Shown here in pieces: positions 7,401-15,742 of a stretch of DNA of 64,000 nucleotides. The notes under the pieces are model-generated. The model had not been told where the DNA came from. It worked only from the letters and a program-made list of their open reading frames with translations, and ran no database searches. A program made the position numbers and the translations under genes. The DNA is from Acidobacteria bacterium 13_1_20CM_3_53_8 (lineage in GTDB: Bacteria; Acidobacteriota; Blastocatellia; Pyrinomonadales; Pyrinomonadaceae). The first letter of the stretch is position 1. The number at the start of each line of letters is the position of its first letter. The DNA is taken from assembly GCA_001920415.1 (NCBI GenBank), contig MNJR01000059.1, forward strand, positions 69,555-133,554. The letters run 5' to 3'.

Positions 7401-9756
7401 TTATAATTCATCGCGCCAGAGTAATGGGAGAGTGCCGATGCCTGTTATGGTCTTCGCTTCTAAGTACAGGGCGGGCGGCTTGCGAACTATGACTCTTTCC
7501 CGTGCGGAGTGGATTGCCAAGTCGTTGCTGACGGAGGTTGTGGAGAGTGCAAATGCAGATGCAGCTAAAGAAACGCTAAGATTTGTGAAGGAAGCTGTCG
7601 CTTCTCAGCTTTATGAAATTCATGTCGTAGGCATCTCTCATGAACCAGCTATACCGATGTACGATATTGCAGTAGATGAAGTCGAGCAATACATGGCACA
7701 GGGAATTGTCGTACACAATTCCAGTGACCCGAATCTCCAGAATATTCCAATCCGCACAGAGTTGGGCCAACGCATACGCCGCGCGTTCGTGCCGGAAAAA
7801 GGTTTTAAGCTGATTTCGGCTGATTACTCTCAGTTGGAATTGCGACTGCTGGCCCACGTCACGCACGACCCTGAAATGCTGGACGCTTTCCAGAAGGGCG
7901 AAGACATACACGAACGCACCGCGCGGCTAGTCTTCGGCGCGAAGACGAAAGAGGAGTTGAAGGAGGCACGCCGCTTCGCCAAGATTGTCAATTTCGCAAT
8001 CGCATACGCGATTGAGCCGTTCGGTCTGTCGCAGCGCGTAGGCATCACGCGCAAAGAGGCGAAGAAGGTTATTGACGATTACTACGCGACATACAAAGGC
8101 GTGCGCAAATTCATGGAAGAGGTTCCCGAACGGGCGCGCGAACATGGTTACGTGCGCTCGCTCTACGGTCGCATACGCCCCATCCCAAGCATCAACGACC
8201 GCAACGGCAACATACGCAACCGCGCCGAGCGCGAGGCCATTAATCATCCGATTCAGGGCTGCCTACCTTATCAGACAAAAGTATTAACTTCTGAGGGCTA
8301 TTATCCAATCGGAGAATTATACGAGCGCGGGACAGTTGGATTACAGGTGTGGACTGGAGTTCAATTCGCTAACTTTGAAGTTCTGAATCGGGGCTTATGT
8401 GAATTGGCCGAACTCCATTTAACTAACGGCCAAGTACTGAACTGTGATACTAGGCACGAAGTATTGGTAATGATGGAGGATGGCTATTGTTGGAAGCGCT
8501 ACTGTGACCTTCAACTCGGAGAACGCATCTGCCTGAGTTTAGCTCAGGAGATTGAGTTCGGCTCTCTGAATAGTTTGCAATCTATCCAGCAACAAACTGC
8601 TAACTGTCTCTTATCTCTCAATATTGGTGAGTTCGGAAATGATTTCTTCTACTGGCTAGGATATTACATCGGAGACGGATGGATAACTCATCGGCTAGAT
8701 ACACATCGCTGGTGTTTGAGCTACTCCTTGGGCGTATCTAAGGCTGAAAACCGTGCCGAAATAATTGCTAGAGCAGCCAACTGTACCTCTTATTTTGAAA
8801 GTGTAGGTCTGAGAACAAACTTCCGTTGGCAGTCAGAACAGAAAGGTGAATTGACTATTTATTCAAAAGGTTTGATTGAGTTTCTGGCTAGGGCCGGAGT
8901 CAACACCTGTGCGACTGCTTCTACAAAAAGGGTTCCAAGCTTTATCTTCCGCAGTCCTTTGTTCGCGCGCAAGGCTTTCCTTCGCGGCGTTCTTGAGTCA
9001 GATGGCTGCGAAGGGGGTGATGGTGCAACCACCCCATCCATCCATTTATGCCAGCGCGAGCTTCTAGCTGATCTGCAACTCCTTTTCCGCACTATCGGTG
9101 TGGAGAGCAAACTGCGCGGGCCTTACAATTACAGAGGCCATGTTTCGTACCGTTTGGATTTGATTGGCGGTATGTTAGGCAAGACACTGGGTTACAGTAA
9201 TTGCTACATAGTGCGTACGCAGGGAATTCACGCTCCAAATTTTCTCATCTCAGCATTCCTTAAAGAGGTTTCATGCGGGCAACTGAGCCAACACTCTCAT
9301 AAGGTTTTATATAGTCGCCTCAAACACGGCGGTTCAATCTTAATCTATACATTGGCCGAGATGCTCAAAGCCTCTGGCGTAAAGTTTTCGCTTCCTCTGT
9401 ATTCGTGGAGCGCTTTGCGTGAGAGGCGCACTTTGGGAAAATCTGAAGAGACGTTCACCTTGGCTGTTGATAATCCGCTACACCGTTTCGACTCAGAGGG
9501 GGTCATCTCCAAAAATACAGCTAGCGACATCATGAAGATCGCCATGCTCAAAGTTGACGACGCAATAAGGCGCGAGCACCCTGCCGCTAAGATACTCATG
9601 CAGGTGCACGACGAGCTTCTACTTGAAGCGCCCGAAGCGGAAGCCGCGAGCGTAGCCCGCATCGTCAAACGCGAGATGGAGACGGCAGTCGAACTGTTCG
9701 TTCCGCTCATAGCCGAAGTCGGCGTGGCCGATAACTGGATGGACACGAAAAGATAG
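4423..9756 (+). CDS. polA: DNA polymerase I interrupted by two inteins
   Basis: The precursor has 1777 residues; removing the two inteins leaves 911, the normal size of bacterial Pol I. Order: 5'-3' exonuclease domain (about 1-300, with LIDSMSHIFRAFF and GFEADDVIGT), a 3'-5' exonuclease-like domain whose catalytic acids look lost, then the polymerase domain. Motif A is ADYSQLELRLLAH, motif B is RRFAKIVNFAIAYAIEPFGL (it keeps Arg, Lys, Phe and Tyr, but two usual glycines are alanines), and motif C is QVHDELLLE. Intein 1 (residues 653-1099) splits TGRLS/SSDPNLQNIP. Intein 2 (1280-1698) splits HPIQG/TASDIM. Without splicing the polymerase could not fold. An upstream TTG at 4384 would add 13 residues coded by repeat DNA, so the ATG at 4423 is preferred. 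The stop codon touches a hairpin repeat. Confidence 0.96.
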   Translation: MPTGKSNDPAAPTERLYLIDSMSHIFRAFFAPMGGRVEPLTNTKGQVTQAVFIFTSMLRKLLSEEKPHYIAAVFESGEPTFRHETFSGYKAHRAEMPDDLTSQIPYIIRVCEAYNVPILNAPGFEADDVIGTLAIQAAARGLQAVIVSNDKDMCQLVRDPWIICMRQNSQNVKRKEPVPPVEWCDEAWVENKFGVPPAQIVDLLGLMGDAVDNIPGAPGIGAKGAVQLIQTYGSIENAMAHWEEVKHKTYRESLRDNVELIRQSKELATIRTDVNIELDLEKLQCKPPDRAAAYKLFRELEFQSLTREFSDAATAEMEAEQQPRRYRVIRKRAELENLVRGLWDAEHIGFAVADTTPAGAGLQGGAHDDARASGVALSTAAGSSVYVDLENFEDGADNAIGPLRDVLSNGLLEKSVHDLKRAVALVEPLGIELEGITDDTLLAAYLLDPIRSKYELADLAREAVNVESAGEFPKNWTEAGWRTAEAADLTAQTAGVLRGRILEQGLEVIYTEMEIPLAPLLYRMERAGLKVDTKVLSELSKYLGKELDKLTKKIYKVAGREFKINSPKQVGEVLEELNISSGRKTSTGRVSTSKAVLEELAQTYELPRLIIEYRELDKLKTVYTDALPNQIAEDGRIHGHLNQTVTATGRLSCLPAGTLVNTERGLVGIETVQVGEIVRTPYGPRNVVAWQATGEKPVVSLKLSNGLTFRCSSEHRIRSRGAWVEAKDISIDDPVYMSFTEGLFGDQTELHLTPIAAYTTRKSPILPRRWTGSLAEFVGYCMADGHIVHSNYNHKPDKIVLAFDWRDDGLIEYFTEIIRLQFGKNPTRRVTRTCLTLDVSGVDIAGAMIQLGAGGKSGDIRVPPSLFSAPEEIVAAFLRGYFEGDGCVGNNAGIQVRSVSRAMLEDVQQLLTLFGIPSTVRTGSRDPRGYAPRHTLRILGDRSKLTFQNRIGFLSEKKQRNCRDIACSAKDKSTAELLSLPSGFDINVLKPAFYNSSRQSNGRVPMPVMVFASKYRAGGLRTMTLSRAEWIAKSLLTEVVESANADAAKETLRFVKEAVASQLYEIHVVGISHEPAIPMYDIAVDEVEQYMAQGIVVHNSSDPNLQNIPIRTELGQRIRRAFVPEKGFKLISADYSQLELRLLAHVTHDPEMLDAFQKGEDIHERTARLVFGAKTKEELKEARRFAKIVNFAIAYAIEPFGLSQRVGITRKEAKKVIDDYYATYKGVRKFMEEVPERAREHGYVRSLYGRIRPIPSINDRNGNIRNRAEREAINHPIQGCLPYQTKVLTSEGYYPIGELYERGTVGLQVWTGVQFANFEVLNRGLCELAELHLTNGQVLNCDTRHEVLVMMEDGYCWKRYCDLQLGERICLSLAQEIEFGSLNSLQSIQQQTANCLLSLNIGEFGNDFFYWLGYYIGDGWITHRLDTHRWCLSYSLGVSKAENRAEIIARAANCTSYFESVGLRTNFRWQSEQKGELTIYSKGLIEFLARAGVNTCATASTKRVPSFIFRSPLFARKAFLRGVLESDGCEGGDGATTPSIHLCQRELLADLQLLFRTIGVESKLRGPYNYRGHVSYRLDLIGGMLGKTLGYSNCYIVRTQGIHAPNFLISAFLKEVSCGQLSQHSHKVLYSRLKHGGSILIYTLAEMLKASGVKFSLPLYSWSALRERRTLGKSEETFTLAVDNPLHRFDSEGVISKNTASDIMKIAMLKVDDAIRREHPAAKILMQVHDELLLEAPEAEAASVARIVKREMETAVELFVPLIAEVGVADNWMDTKR
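6379..7719 (+). mobile_element. Intein 1 in PolA, with LAGLIDADG endonuclease
   Basis: A 447-residue protein intron excised after translation. It starts at Cys (CLPAGTLV) and ends VVHN, followed by Ser of the host protein, so all canonical splice-junction residues are present. Block B is CSSEHRI (Ser-x-x-His). The endonuclease block C is FVGYCMADGHI and block E is FLRGYFEGDG, both with the catalytic acid. Block F is YDIAVDEVEQYMAQ. It looks competent for both splicing and homing. The junction TGRLS/SSDPN lies in a strand that contacts DNA in family A polymerases, a typical 'unlosable' intein site. Confidence 0.95.
8260..9516 (+). mobile_element. Intein 2 in PolA, with LAGLIDADG endonuclease
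   Basis: A 419-residue intein starting with Cys (CLPYQTKVLTSEG) and ending VISKN, followed by Thr of the host. The last Asn is present, but the residue before it is Lys rather than the usual His, a known but uncommon variation. Block B is NCDTRHEVLV, block C is WLGYYIGDGWI, block E is FLRGVLESDG, and block F is LAVDNPLHRF with its own His. Both LAGLIDADG acids are kept. The DNA is clearly richer in A and T than the flanking polymerase codons, which suggests more recent arrival than intein 1. Confidence 0.94.
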
Positions 9757-9841
9757 TTTTCAGTTTTTAGTTTTCAGTTTTGAGTAAAAAGCTTGTTCGC
9801 TCTTCTTCTGAAAACTAAAAACTGAAAACTGAAAACTGTTT
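9754..9841. repeat. Hairpin repeat, TTTTCAG-word family, copy 3
   Basis: It begins inside the polA stop codon (TAG then TTTTCAG words) and ends one base before the ATG of the histidine kinase. The core is AAAAAGCTTGTTCGCTCTTCTTCTG. The whole intergenic space is repeat. Confidence 0.9.
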
Positions 9842-11701
9842 ATGCTCGAAGATAGAGACAAGACGGAGACGCATGACGAGGGGGGCGAGGTCGTGTATCG
9901 CCGCGTTGTGCTGCCGGACGAAGCGCCCGACGGGCAGAATGGTGGCGAGCGACGAAGGCATGGCTTGCGTTTGGGCGAGAAGGGGATTGCGCCTGCGCTC
10001 ACGCCGCTTGTAGTCGGTTTCGCTCTGCTGCTTGTGCTCATCTTTCTTCTGGGCTATCTCAGCCGCAATAAGCTTGAAGAGGCTAGTCGCCAGATTCTAT
10101 ATCTTGAGCAGGGGCATGCAGAGAAGAGCACGCGGCTGCTTGAGTTTCGCATGGCGCTTACCCGTCTGGATAATGAGGCGCGAATACGCGAGCAGGCGCG
10201 CGCGCGCGGGGAATTGATGCCGCCGTTTGAAATCCGTTTGAATACGGCGCGCGAAGAGTTCAGAAAACTGCTGCTCTGGCTTGATAACGCGGAGTTAGCG
10301 CGCCAGCAGAAGTGGCGCGACCTGAAGCGCGATGCTGAAGAGTATGCACGTGTGACGGAAGATTCCACTCGTTACTCGCTCGAAGGATTCGAGAAGTTTC
10401 GCTTAGTGGATTCCCGTCTGGACGATTTGCAGACTGAGATGAAGCGCGAACAGGAGGCAATCGGGCGAGCGAGCGCAGAGATACAGAAGAGCGCGGAGAG
10501 AACAATCAGGCTGTGGATGCTGATAGCTTTGCTGACGGGCGTAGTCGTTGCGGTCGGCACAATCTGGGAAGTGCAGCGCCGTTTCCGTCAGATGCGCGAG
10601 AGCATGGAAGAGGCGCGGCGCGAGCGAGCGTTTAGTTCGCAGATGCTGGAAGGCATGGTGAGCGCAGTTGCGGCCATTGACGTGCACGACCGAATAAGAA
10701 GCGCGAACCATACATTCTTCGAGATATTCCCGAATGCGAAGATTGGCGATTCCGTCCACGACAAATTCGCATCCCCCGCCGCCATGAAGATGCTCGAATC
10801 CGCAACCGCTTCGCGCGTAGTGGAGGCTACGTATCGTGGTCGCTGGGTTTGCAGCATTGACGACGAGCAGTACAACGAGCGCAGCTTTGATGTTTATTCG
10901 TCGCCGCTCACGATTGACAACGAGCCTGGACAGATTCTCACGCTTGTTGACGTAACGGACGCGGCCAAAGCCGAAGAAGTTGCTAGAAGAACAGAAGCGC
11001 TCGCCGCCGTCGGTCAGGCTTCGGCGCAGGTCGCGCACGAGATAAAAAATCCACTTGGCAGCATACGACTTGGCGTATCAATGCTGCGCGACACGACCAC
11101 GGACAAAGAGGCGCTGAACACTATTGACCTGGTCGAACGCGGCATCAATCATCTAAACAAACTCGTCGTTGACGTAACGCAGTTTTCAAGACGCAAGCCT
11201 CTTGAGCTTATCCCAGCAGACCTGAACCAGATTGTTGACGCTAGCCTTGAGCTTATCGCAGACAAATTGCGCGAGAGGCGCACGCCTATAGAGAAAAATT
11301 ATTTTCAGGAAAAAATAGAGGGCGAGTGGGACGCGGATCAGCTAGAGCAGGTCTTCGTCAACCTGATTGCCAATGCGATTGACGCAAGCCGCGAAGGTGA
11401 GCCCGTGACAATCTCAACCGGCCTTGCTTCTGAGATCGGCGGCAACGGCGTCCCATCACGAGGCCGCCTTGCGCGCGTTCAGATAACAGACACGGGCACG
11501 GGCATGGACGAAGCAACGCACGCGCGCATCTATGAGCCGTTCTTTTCAACTAAGAAGCGCGGCACAGGACTCGGCCTGGCAATAGTCAAACAGATAGTCG
11601 AGCAACACGGCGGCGCTATTAACGTAGAGAGCGAGCCGCAGAAGGGAACTACTTTCACGATTGACCTGCCTTTGAAATCACAGCCGAGCGTTAAGTCCTG
11701 A
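9842..11701 (+). CDS. Membrane-bound sensor histidine kinase
   Basis: A 619-residue two-component sensor. Transmembrane helices lie at about 55-75 and 224-244, enclosing a mostly helical extracytoplasmic region rich in Arg and Glu. A PAS-like domain follows (about 270-370). The HisKA dimerisation helix carries phospho-acceptor His399 in VAHEIKNPLGSIRLG. The ATPase domain has the N box NLIANAIDAS, G1 DTGTGM, the F box FFSTKKRGTG and G2 GLGLAIVKQ. No response regulator is adjacent, so it is an orphan kinase and its signal is unknown. The ATG at 9842 directly follows a hairpin repeat and has no clear ribosome binding site; the N-terminal 50 residues are charged and unstructured. The end overlaps the convergent GNAT gene by 11 bases. 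Confidence 0.9.
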   Translation: MLEDRDKTETHDEGGEVVYRRVVLPDEAPDGQNGGERRRHGLRLGEKGIAPALTPLVVGFALLLVLIFLLGYLSRNKLEEASRQILYLEQGHAEKSTRLLEFRMALTRLDNEARIREQARARGELMPPFEIRLNTAREEFRKLLLWLDNAELARQQKWRDLKRDAEEYARVTEDSTRYSLEGFEKFRLVDSRLDDLQTEMKREQEAIGRASAEIQKSAERTIRLWMLIALLTGVVVAVGTIWEVQRRFRQMRESMEEARRERAFSSQMLEGMVSAVAAIDVHDRIRSANHTFFEIFPNAKIGDSVHDKFASPAAMKMLESATASRVVEATYRGRWVCSIDDEQYNERSFDVYSSPLTIDNEPGQILTLVDVTDAAKAEEVARRTEALAAVGQASAQVAHEIKNPLGSIRLGVSMLRDTTTDKEALNTIDLVERGINHLNKLVVDVTQFSRRKPLELIPADLNQIVDASLELIADKLRERRTPIEKNYFQEKIEGEWDADQLEQVFVNLIANAIDASREGEPVTISTGLASEIGGNGVPSRGRLARVQITDTGTGMDEATHARIYEPFFSTKKRGTGLGLAIVKQIVEQHGGAINVESEPQKGTTFTIDLPLKSQPSVKS

Positions 11702-12191
11702 CTTCATTATCAAATGACTCTAAAATTTTCACCATCGTAAACAGAGGTGTTCCAAACAACTCGTGTGGGCCTTCATCGCAACGCTTAAAACCAAAATTCT
11801 CGTAGAGCCGAATGGCGCGATTCAAAAAAGGAGTAGTGCTTAAGAATAGACGCTTGAATCCTCGCTCGGAAGCGAAACTATCTATACGCGTCAAAAGTAA
11901 TTCCCCGATTCTTTCACCTCTTGCCGCAGGAATTATGCCCATCCCTCGAATGTAGAGCGCCTCTCCTTTTGCAACTGCGGAGACTGTGCCAACGATAGCG
12001 CCATCTTTCAGAGCAACCCACACGGGGCCTTCTTCCATACGTTTTAGTACCTGATCGCTCGCAGGCGTAGTAGCATCGAATCCCTCACGTGTGTAAAAAG
12101 ATTCGTACTCAATAAACGACTCGTGCAGAACTGACGCAACCGCCGACGCATCATTCGGCGCAGCCATTCGTATCTGTATGTTTGATCTCAT
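11691..12191 (-). CDS. GNAT-family N-acetyltransferase
   Basis: A 166-residue acetyl-CoA dependent acetyltransferase of unknown acceptor. The acetyl-CoA pyrophosphate-binding loop is seen in MGIIPAARGERIGELLL (R-x-x-G-x-G type with a variant), and LYENFGFKR is the usual final strand-helix turn. Upstream in-frame starts would lengthen it by 26 residues, but the protein fold begins at MRSNIQIR, so the ATG at 12191 is chosen. The toxin-antitoxin pair lies 46 bases upstream on the same strand, and the three may be one transcript. GNAT enzymes can themselves be toxins; here the family membership alone does not show that. Confidence 0.85.
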   Translation of the reverse strand: MRSNIQIRMAAPNDASAVASVLHESFIEYESFYTREGFDATTPASDQVLKRMEEGPVWVALKDGAIVGTVSAVAKGEALYIRGMGIIPAARGERIGELLLTRIDSFASERGFKRLFLSTTPFLNRAIRLYENFGFKRCDEGPHELFGTPLFTMVKILESFDNEVRT

Positions 12192-12237
12192 GTCGTGAGG
12201 CGCTTTCCGGTTTCCGATTATATTTTTCAGATAGATT

Positions 12238-12588
12238 CTATATCGCCCGCCATAAGCTTTGAACCACATCTCGCATTACGAGTAACAGGCCAGTCCATTC
12301 ATTCTCGGAATATTGCCCCATCGCTCGCATCACTCTTTCATGAATCTTCTGTTCGTTCGGCTGCCGTAATCGCACGACGAGAATTCCATAGTGAGACTCA
12401 TTACGGTGCTGAACAAAACCCTTGTCGGTGGTTATCAATAGGCGGCCTTGCTTTTGCGCCAAGTCCCACAGAAGATCATCTGCGATACCTTGATTATCTG
12501 TACCGCGTATGTCTAAAACATCGTGGCCGAGGTCTCTTAATTCCGCTACCGTGCCCATCGGGATGTTTTCATCCACACATATCTTCAT
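12238..12588 (-). CDS. DUF5615 PIN-like toxin protein
   Basis: A 116-residue protein of the DUF5615 (Mut7-C/PIN-like) family, the probable ribonuclease toxin of a type II toxin-antitoxin pair. It starts MKICVDENIP, where the Asp-Glu pair is the first acidic site of PIN-like folds, and has LLITTDKGFV with the conserved Asp. Its ATG overlaps the stop of the DUF433 gene by four bases (ATGA), indicating translational coupling. Toxicity and RNA cleavage are inferred from the pairing, not shown here. Confidence 0.85.
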   Translation of the reverse strand: MKICVDENIPMGTVAELRDLGHDVLDIRGTDNQGIADDLLWDLAQKQGRLLITTDKGFVQHRNESHYGILVVRLRQPNEQKIHERVMRAMGQYSENEWTGLLLVMRDVVQSLWRAI

Positions 12589-12821
12589 GCGCCGCTCGCC
12601 ACTTCTTCAATTGGTGTGACTTGTTCCTCAGCCAGCCATGCGGCGTACTCCAAACAGGCAAGAACATCTTCGCGGCTAATATTCGGATACGCTTCCAAGA
12701 GACTTTCAACAGTATCGCCATTTGCCAGCATACCGACGATTTGATGTACAGGTATGCGCGTTCCCTTGATACACGCTTGCCCGTGACAAACTTTCGGGTC
12801 AATTGAAATACGATCGAACAT
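12585..12821 (-). CDS. DUF433 antitoxin-like protein
   Basis: A 78-residue protein with the DUF433 signature: ISIDPKVCHGQACIKGTRIP, then a winged-helix segment VHQIVGMLANGDTVESLLEAYP. It is the usual partner of DUF5615 toxins and probably binds DNA to repress the pair. The start at 12821 is fixed by a strong ribosome binding site (TAGGAGG, 6 bases upstream); a longer frame from 12869 lacks one. Four-base overlap with the toxin gene. Confidence 0.88.
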   Translation of the reverse strand: MFDRISIDPKVCHGQACIKGTRIPVHQIVGMLANGDTVESLLEAYPNISREDVLACLEYAAWLAEEQVTPIEEVASGA

Positions 12822-12977
12822 AATCTGCCTCCTACTTACGGCTGGCTCGAAAGACTTGTTATCCCGCACAGAAGAATTGTAGCGGTATACCTACTGATTA
12901 AGTTGAGCGATTCCATACAACACTCTCCTGAAGCGTATTATACCGAATCATTCCAGATAATCACGCTCTGGTTAATG

Positions 12978-14291
12978 CTATACGTCGTGCTTTTTGAGTT
13001 GACTCAGAGCCGTGCGCGCGGCCTCTATTGTTCGGTCAAGCAGTTCGTCTGTGTGGGCTGTGCTGATGAACCCTGCCTCGAATTGCGAGGGCGCAAGGTA
13101 GACGCCTTGCTCAAGCATCAAGTGGAAGAATCTGCCGAAGAGGTCGCGGTCGCTTTTTGATGAAGATGTCCAGTCCGTTACAGGTTCACCCGTGAAGAAT
13201 GTTGTCCACATAGAGCCTACGCGGTTCGTGACTGTTGCTATGCCTGCTTCACGCGCAGCCGCGCTCAAGCCGTCGCAGAGCCGTTGGCCTGCGCGCTCTA
13301 ATCTTTCGTAGATTGAAGCATCGCGCAGGCGTCGAAGCGTGACGAGTCCGGCGGTCATGGCTAGCGGGTTTCCTGAAAGAGTCCCGGCTTGATAGATAGT
13401 CCCGGCGGGCGCTATGTGATTCATGATGTCGCGGCTCGCGCCGTATGCTCCGACGGGGAGGCCGCCGCCTATTATCTTGCCCAGGGTGGTTATGTCGGGC
13501 GTGATGTTGTAAAGCTGCTGCGCGCCGCCGCGCGAGAGACGAGAGCCTGTCATCACTTCGTCGAAGATGAGAAGCGCGCTCGTCTTCCGTGTAATCTCGC
13601 GCACATCCAGTAAAAAATTTTCGCGCGGCGGAACGCAGCCCATGTTGCCCACGACCGGTTCTATGATTACTGCTGCGATGTCCCTGTGCTCTGCGAAGGC
13701 TTCTTCTAAAGCGAGCGAATCATTATAGGGAATCGTCAGCGTATCTTGGGCCAAAGAAGCGGGAACGCCGGGACTATCCGGCAGGCCAAGAGTCGCAACG
13801 CCCGAACCGGCTTTGACCAGAAAACTATCGCCGTGACCGTGATAGCAGCCCTCGAACTTCAGGAGCTTGGTTCGACCCGTAAGCCCGCGCGCAAGACGTA
13901 TGGCGGACATAGTTGCTTCCGTGCCGCTATTGACCATACGCACCATCTCGATTGAAGGCACTGCATCAACAATCTCTTCCGCCATCTCGACTTCCAATTG
14001 CGTAGGCGCGCCGTAGCTTGTGCCTTGCGCTAATGCCTCGCGCAGAGCTTCAATAACTTCTTCGTCGGCGTGGCCCAGAATCATTGGCCCCCAGGAGCCT
14101 ACGTAATCAATGTAGGTGTGGCCGTCAACGTCCGTCATCGTCGCGCCCTTCGCGCTTCGTATGAAGCGGGGCGTGCCGCCAACGCCGCGAAAAGCTCGCA
14201 CGGGTGAATTGACGCCGCCGGGAATCAGTTCGACTGCGCGAGCGAAAAGTTTTTCAGAGAGGCTGGCGACTTCCGACTGTTTTGAACTCAT
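12978..14291 (-). CDS. hemL: Glutamate-1-semialdehyde 2,1-aminomutase
   Basis: A PLP enzyme making 5-aminolevulinate from glutamate-1-semialdehyde, the last step of the C5 route into haem. The 437-residue frame has [16 protein letters not shown] at the N-terminus, the PLP-binding lysine in [14 protein letters not shown], the FDEVMTG Asp that pairs with the pyridine nitrogen, and the CYHGHGDS segment. The ATG at 14291 with an upstream AGGA is preferred over a start 12 codons earlier that would overlap the next gene. The remaining haem genes seen here (hemG, hemH, hemE) lie 30 kb away. The gene is 14 bases behind the lipocalin-like gene on the same strand. Confidence 0.95.
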   Translation of the reverse strand: MSSKQSEVASLSEKLFARAVELIPGGVNSPVRAFRGVGGTPRFIRSAKGATMTDVDGHTYIDYVGSWGPMILGHADEEVIEALREALAQGTSYGAPTQLEVEMAEEIVDAVPSIEMVRMVNSGTEATMSAIRLARGLTGRTKLLKFEGCYHGHGDSFLVKAGSGVATLGLPDSPGVPASLAQDTLTIPYNDSLALEEAFAEHRDIAAVIIEPVVGNMGCVPPRENFLLDVREITRKTSALLIFDEVMTGSRLSRGGAQQLYNITPDITTLGKIIGGGLPVGAYGASRDIMNHIAPAGTIYQAGTLSGNPLAMTAGLVTLRRLRDASIYERLERAGQRLCDGLSAAAREAGIATVTNRVGSMWTTFFTGEPVTDWTSSSKSDRDLFGRFFHLMLEQGVYLAPSQFEAGFISTAHTDELLDRTIEAARTALSQLKKHDV

Positions 14292-14305
14292 GGAAAATAT
14301 TCCTA

Positions 14306-15493
14306 TCATCCGAAGATGCTGCGCCACTGTTTCCCCAGCGCATCGCCGAATAGAAAAGTCGTGATTGAAGGTTTTTCGTGCGAGCGGTCGTAGCCTACAA
14401 GCTCAACGTAAGCGCGCCCCGTTGTTGCTTCTCCTGCATGAAAGCCTCTAACCTCGCATGCGCCTTCCCAGTAAACGATCATGGTAGTGCCGCGCGTGTC
14501 TAGTTCCTGATCTTTCAAGACCGGCGTTATCTCAACGTCAACGCGAAATCGCGGCACACGCAATCGCCAGCCGCTAGGATAAGTTGTGTCCGTGCGCGGG
14601 CTGCGCCATTGGCCCAAAGGCATGAGCGTGAATTCTTCGCGCGTAAGATGCGAACCCGTTCCATCACGCTCTACGAACGTGCCGCTTGAGAATGGCGAAG
14701 GAACGCCTGCGCTGTTTCTGAGATGATAGACCATAACTTCTGCGCCTGAAGCAAGCTGCACGCTGAACCAGTCCCAGCCTTTTTGATTTTCTGTCGTGCG
14801 CCACGTTCCAAACTCCCTGTCCATCCACGTGTAGCCTGTGAAATCGTCAGTCCTACCATTCCATGTGATTCTCCCTTCCGCTTTCATTCGCGTGAAAGAG
14901 AAGTAGCGCGATGCTTCGCCTCGATCTTTGAAACTTACGCCCACGCCCTCATGGCCGTTGAGCACAGCGGGTTTGGTGTTAGCAAGTTTCGTCTCAAAGA
15001 TAAGGTCGTCGCCGAGCGTTGCATGAAGTATATGCTCGCCACTGGCCTCGCGCACGTTCCAGTTGCCCAGACGCAGGTAAAGACTGGTTTGGCTAGCGTG
15101 CGCGGGAAGCTCTAACAGACTGCCAGCGCTTTTGCGGTGCTCGTATCTGAAAAGTTTGCGCGACTCGTCGGTGATTGCGAAGTGCGCTAGGTAAAGCGGG
15201 TTGGCAATCAGGCGCAAGGGGACTACGCCGAACCGGTCAAGGTCTGTGCGACGTTTGAAGAAAACAAGCTCGAACCCGAACTTTTTGCCCTGACTGGTCT
15301 GCATGTGGCCTGTGTAATACCACCACTCTGTCTGCGCGTTTTTATGTGCAAACAGGTCTCGCGGCAACTCTACCCCTGCGTGCTCTGTCCCGTCGCGCAA
15401 AGTAGAAGCTTCGCCGACAACCACATCAGCTATCTTGTCCAGCACGCTCGAAGCGAAATGCTCCAAAGGCTCAACAATATTTGCGCTCATCAA
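14306..15493 (-). CDS. Lipocalin-like (CrtC/AttH-type) protein
   Basis: A 395-residue protein of the CrtC N-terminal lipocalin/AttH superfamily, double beta-barrel proteins of which some are carotenoid hydratases. Typical features are [29 protein letters not shown], and [12 protein letters not shown] in the second half. There is no signal peptide or lipobox at the chosen start, unlike many homologues that are secreted. It probably shares a transcript with hemL, but a functional link is not evident. The substrate is unknown; a carotenoid role would be speculation. Confidence 0.82.
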   Translation of the reverse strand: MMSANIVEPLEHFASSVLDKIADVVVGEASTLRDGTEHAGVELPRDLFAHKNAQTEWWYYTGHMQTSQGKKFGFELVFFKRRTDLDRFGVVPLRLIANPLYLAHFAITDESRKLFRYEHRKSAGSLLELPAHASQTSLYLRLGNWNVREASGEHILHATLGDDLIFETKLANTKPAVLNGHEGVGVSFKDRGEASRYFSFTRMKAEGRITWNGRTDDFTGYTWMDREFGTWRTTENQKGWDWFSVQLASGAEVMVYHLRNSAGVPSPFSSGTFVERDGTGSHLTREEFTLMPLGQWRSPRTDTTYPSGWRLRVPRFRVDVEITPVLKDQELDTRGTTMIVYWEGACEVRGFHAGEATTGRAYVELVGYDRSHEKPSITTFLFGDALGKQWRSIFG

Positions 15494-15570
15494 TAATCCC
15501 CGATTCCGTTCCTGCTTTCGTTATACAAAATCGGCGAGTGGTTTGGCAAAAGTGCGTGCGTTAAGGAACA

Positions 15571-15601
15571 AAAGTCAGTACCGCCTGCGGTAGCGGGCGG
15601 G
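15571..15601 (+). repeat. GTCAGTACCGCCTGCGGTAG repeat, copy 1
   Basis: A REP-like unit of about 29 bases, itself partly palindromic (CCGCCTGCGGTAGCGGGCGG). The same unit occurs at 60713 and, inverted, at 60780. It lies next to a CTTTTGCC-family hairpin. Confidence 0.85.
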
Positions 15602-15610
15602 TCTGTTAGC

Positions 15611-15731
15611 AAAGTCAAAAGTAAAAAGGTAAAAGGCAAAAGGAAGGCCGAAAACCACTTTTACAGATTTAGAGAAGGAGTAATAGCACTCTCTTCATCC
15701 TTATCCCTTTTGCCTTTTACCTTTTTACTTG
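15611..15731. repeat. Hairpin repeat, CTTTTGCC-word family, copy 2
   Basis: The arms are AAAGTCAAAAGTAAAAAGG words and their complement. The core ACTTTTACAGATTTAGAGAA through CTCTCTTCATCCTTATCCC is nearly identical to copy 1 at 1018. It ends close to the rqcH stop codon. Confidence 0.88.
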
Positions 15732-15742
15732 TATAGCTGCGC

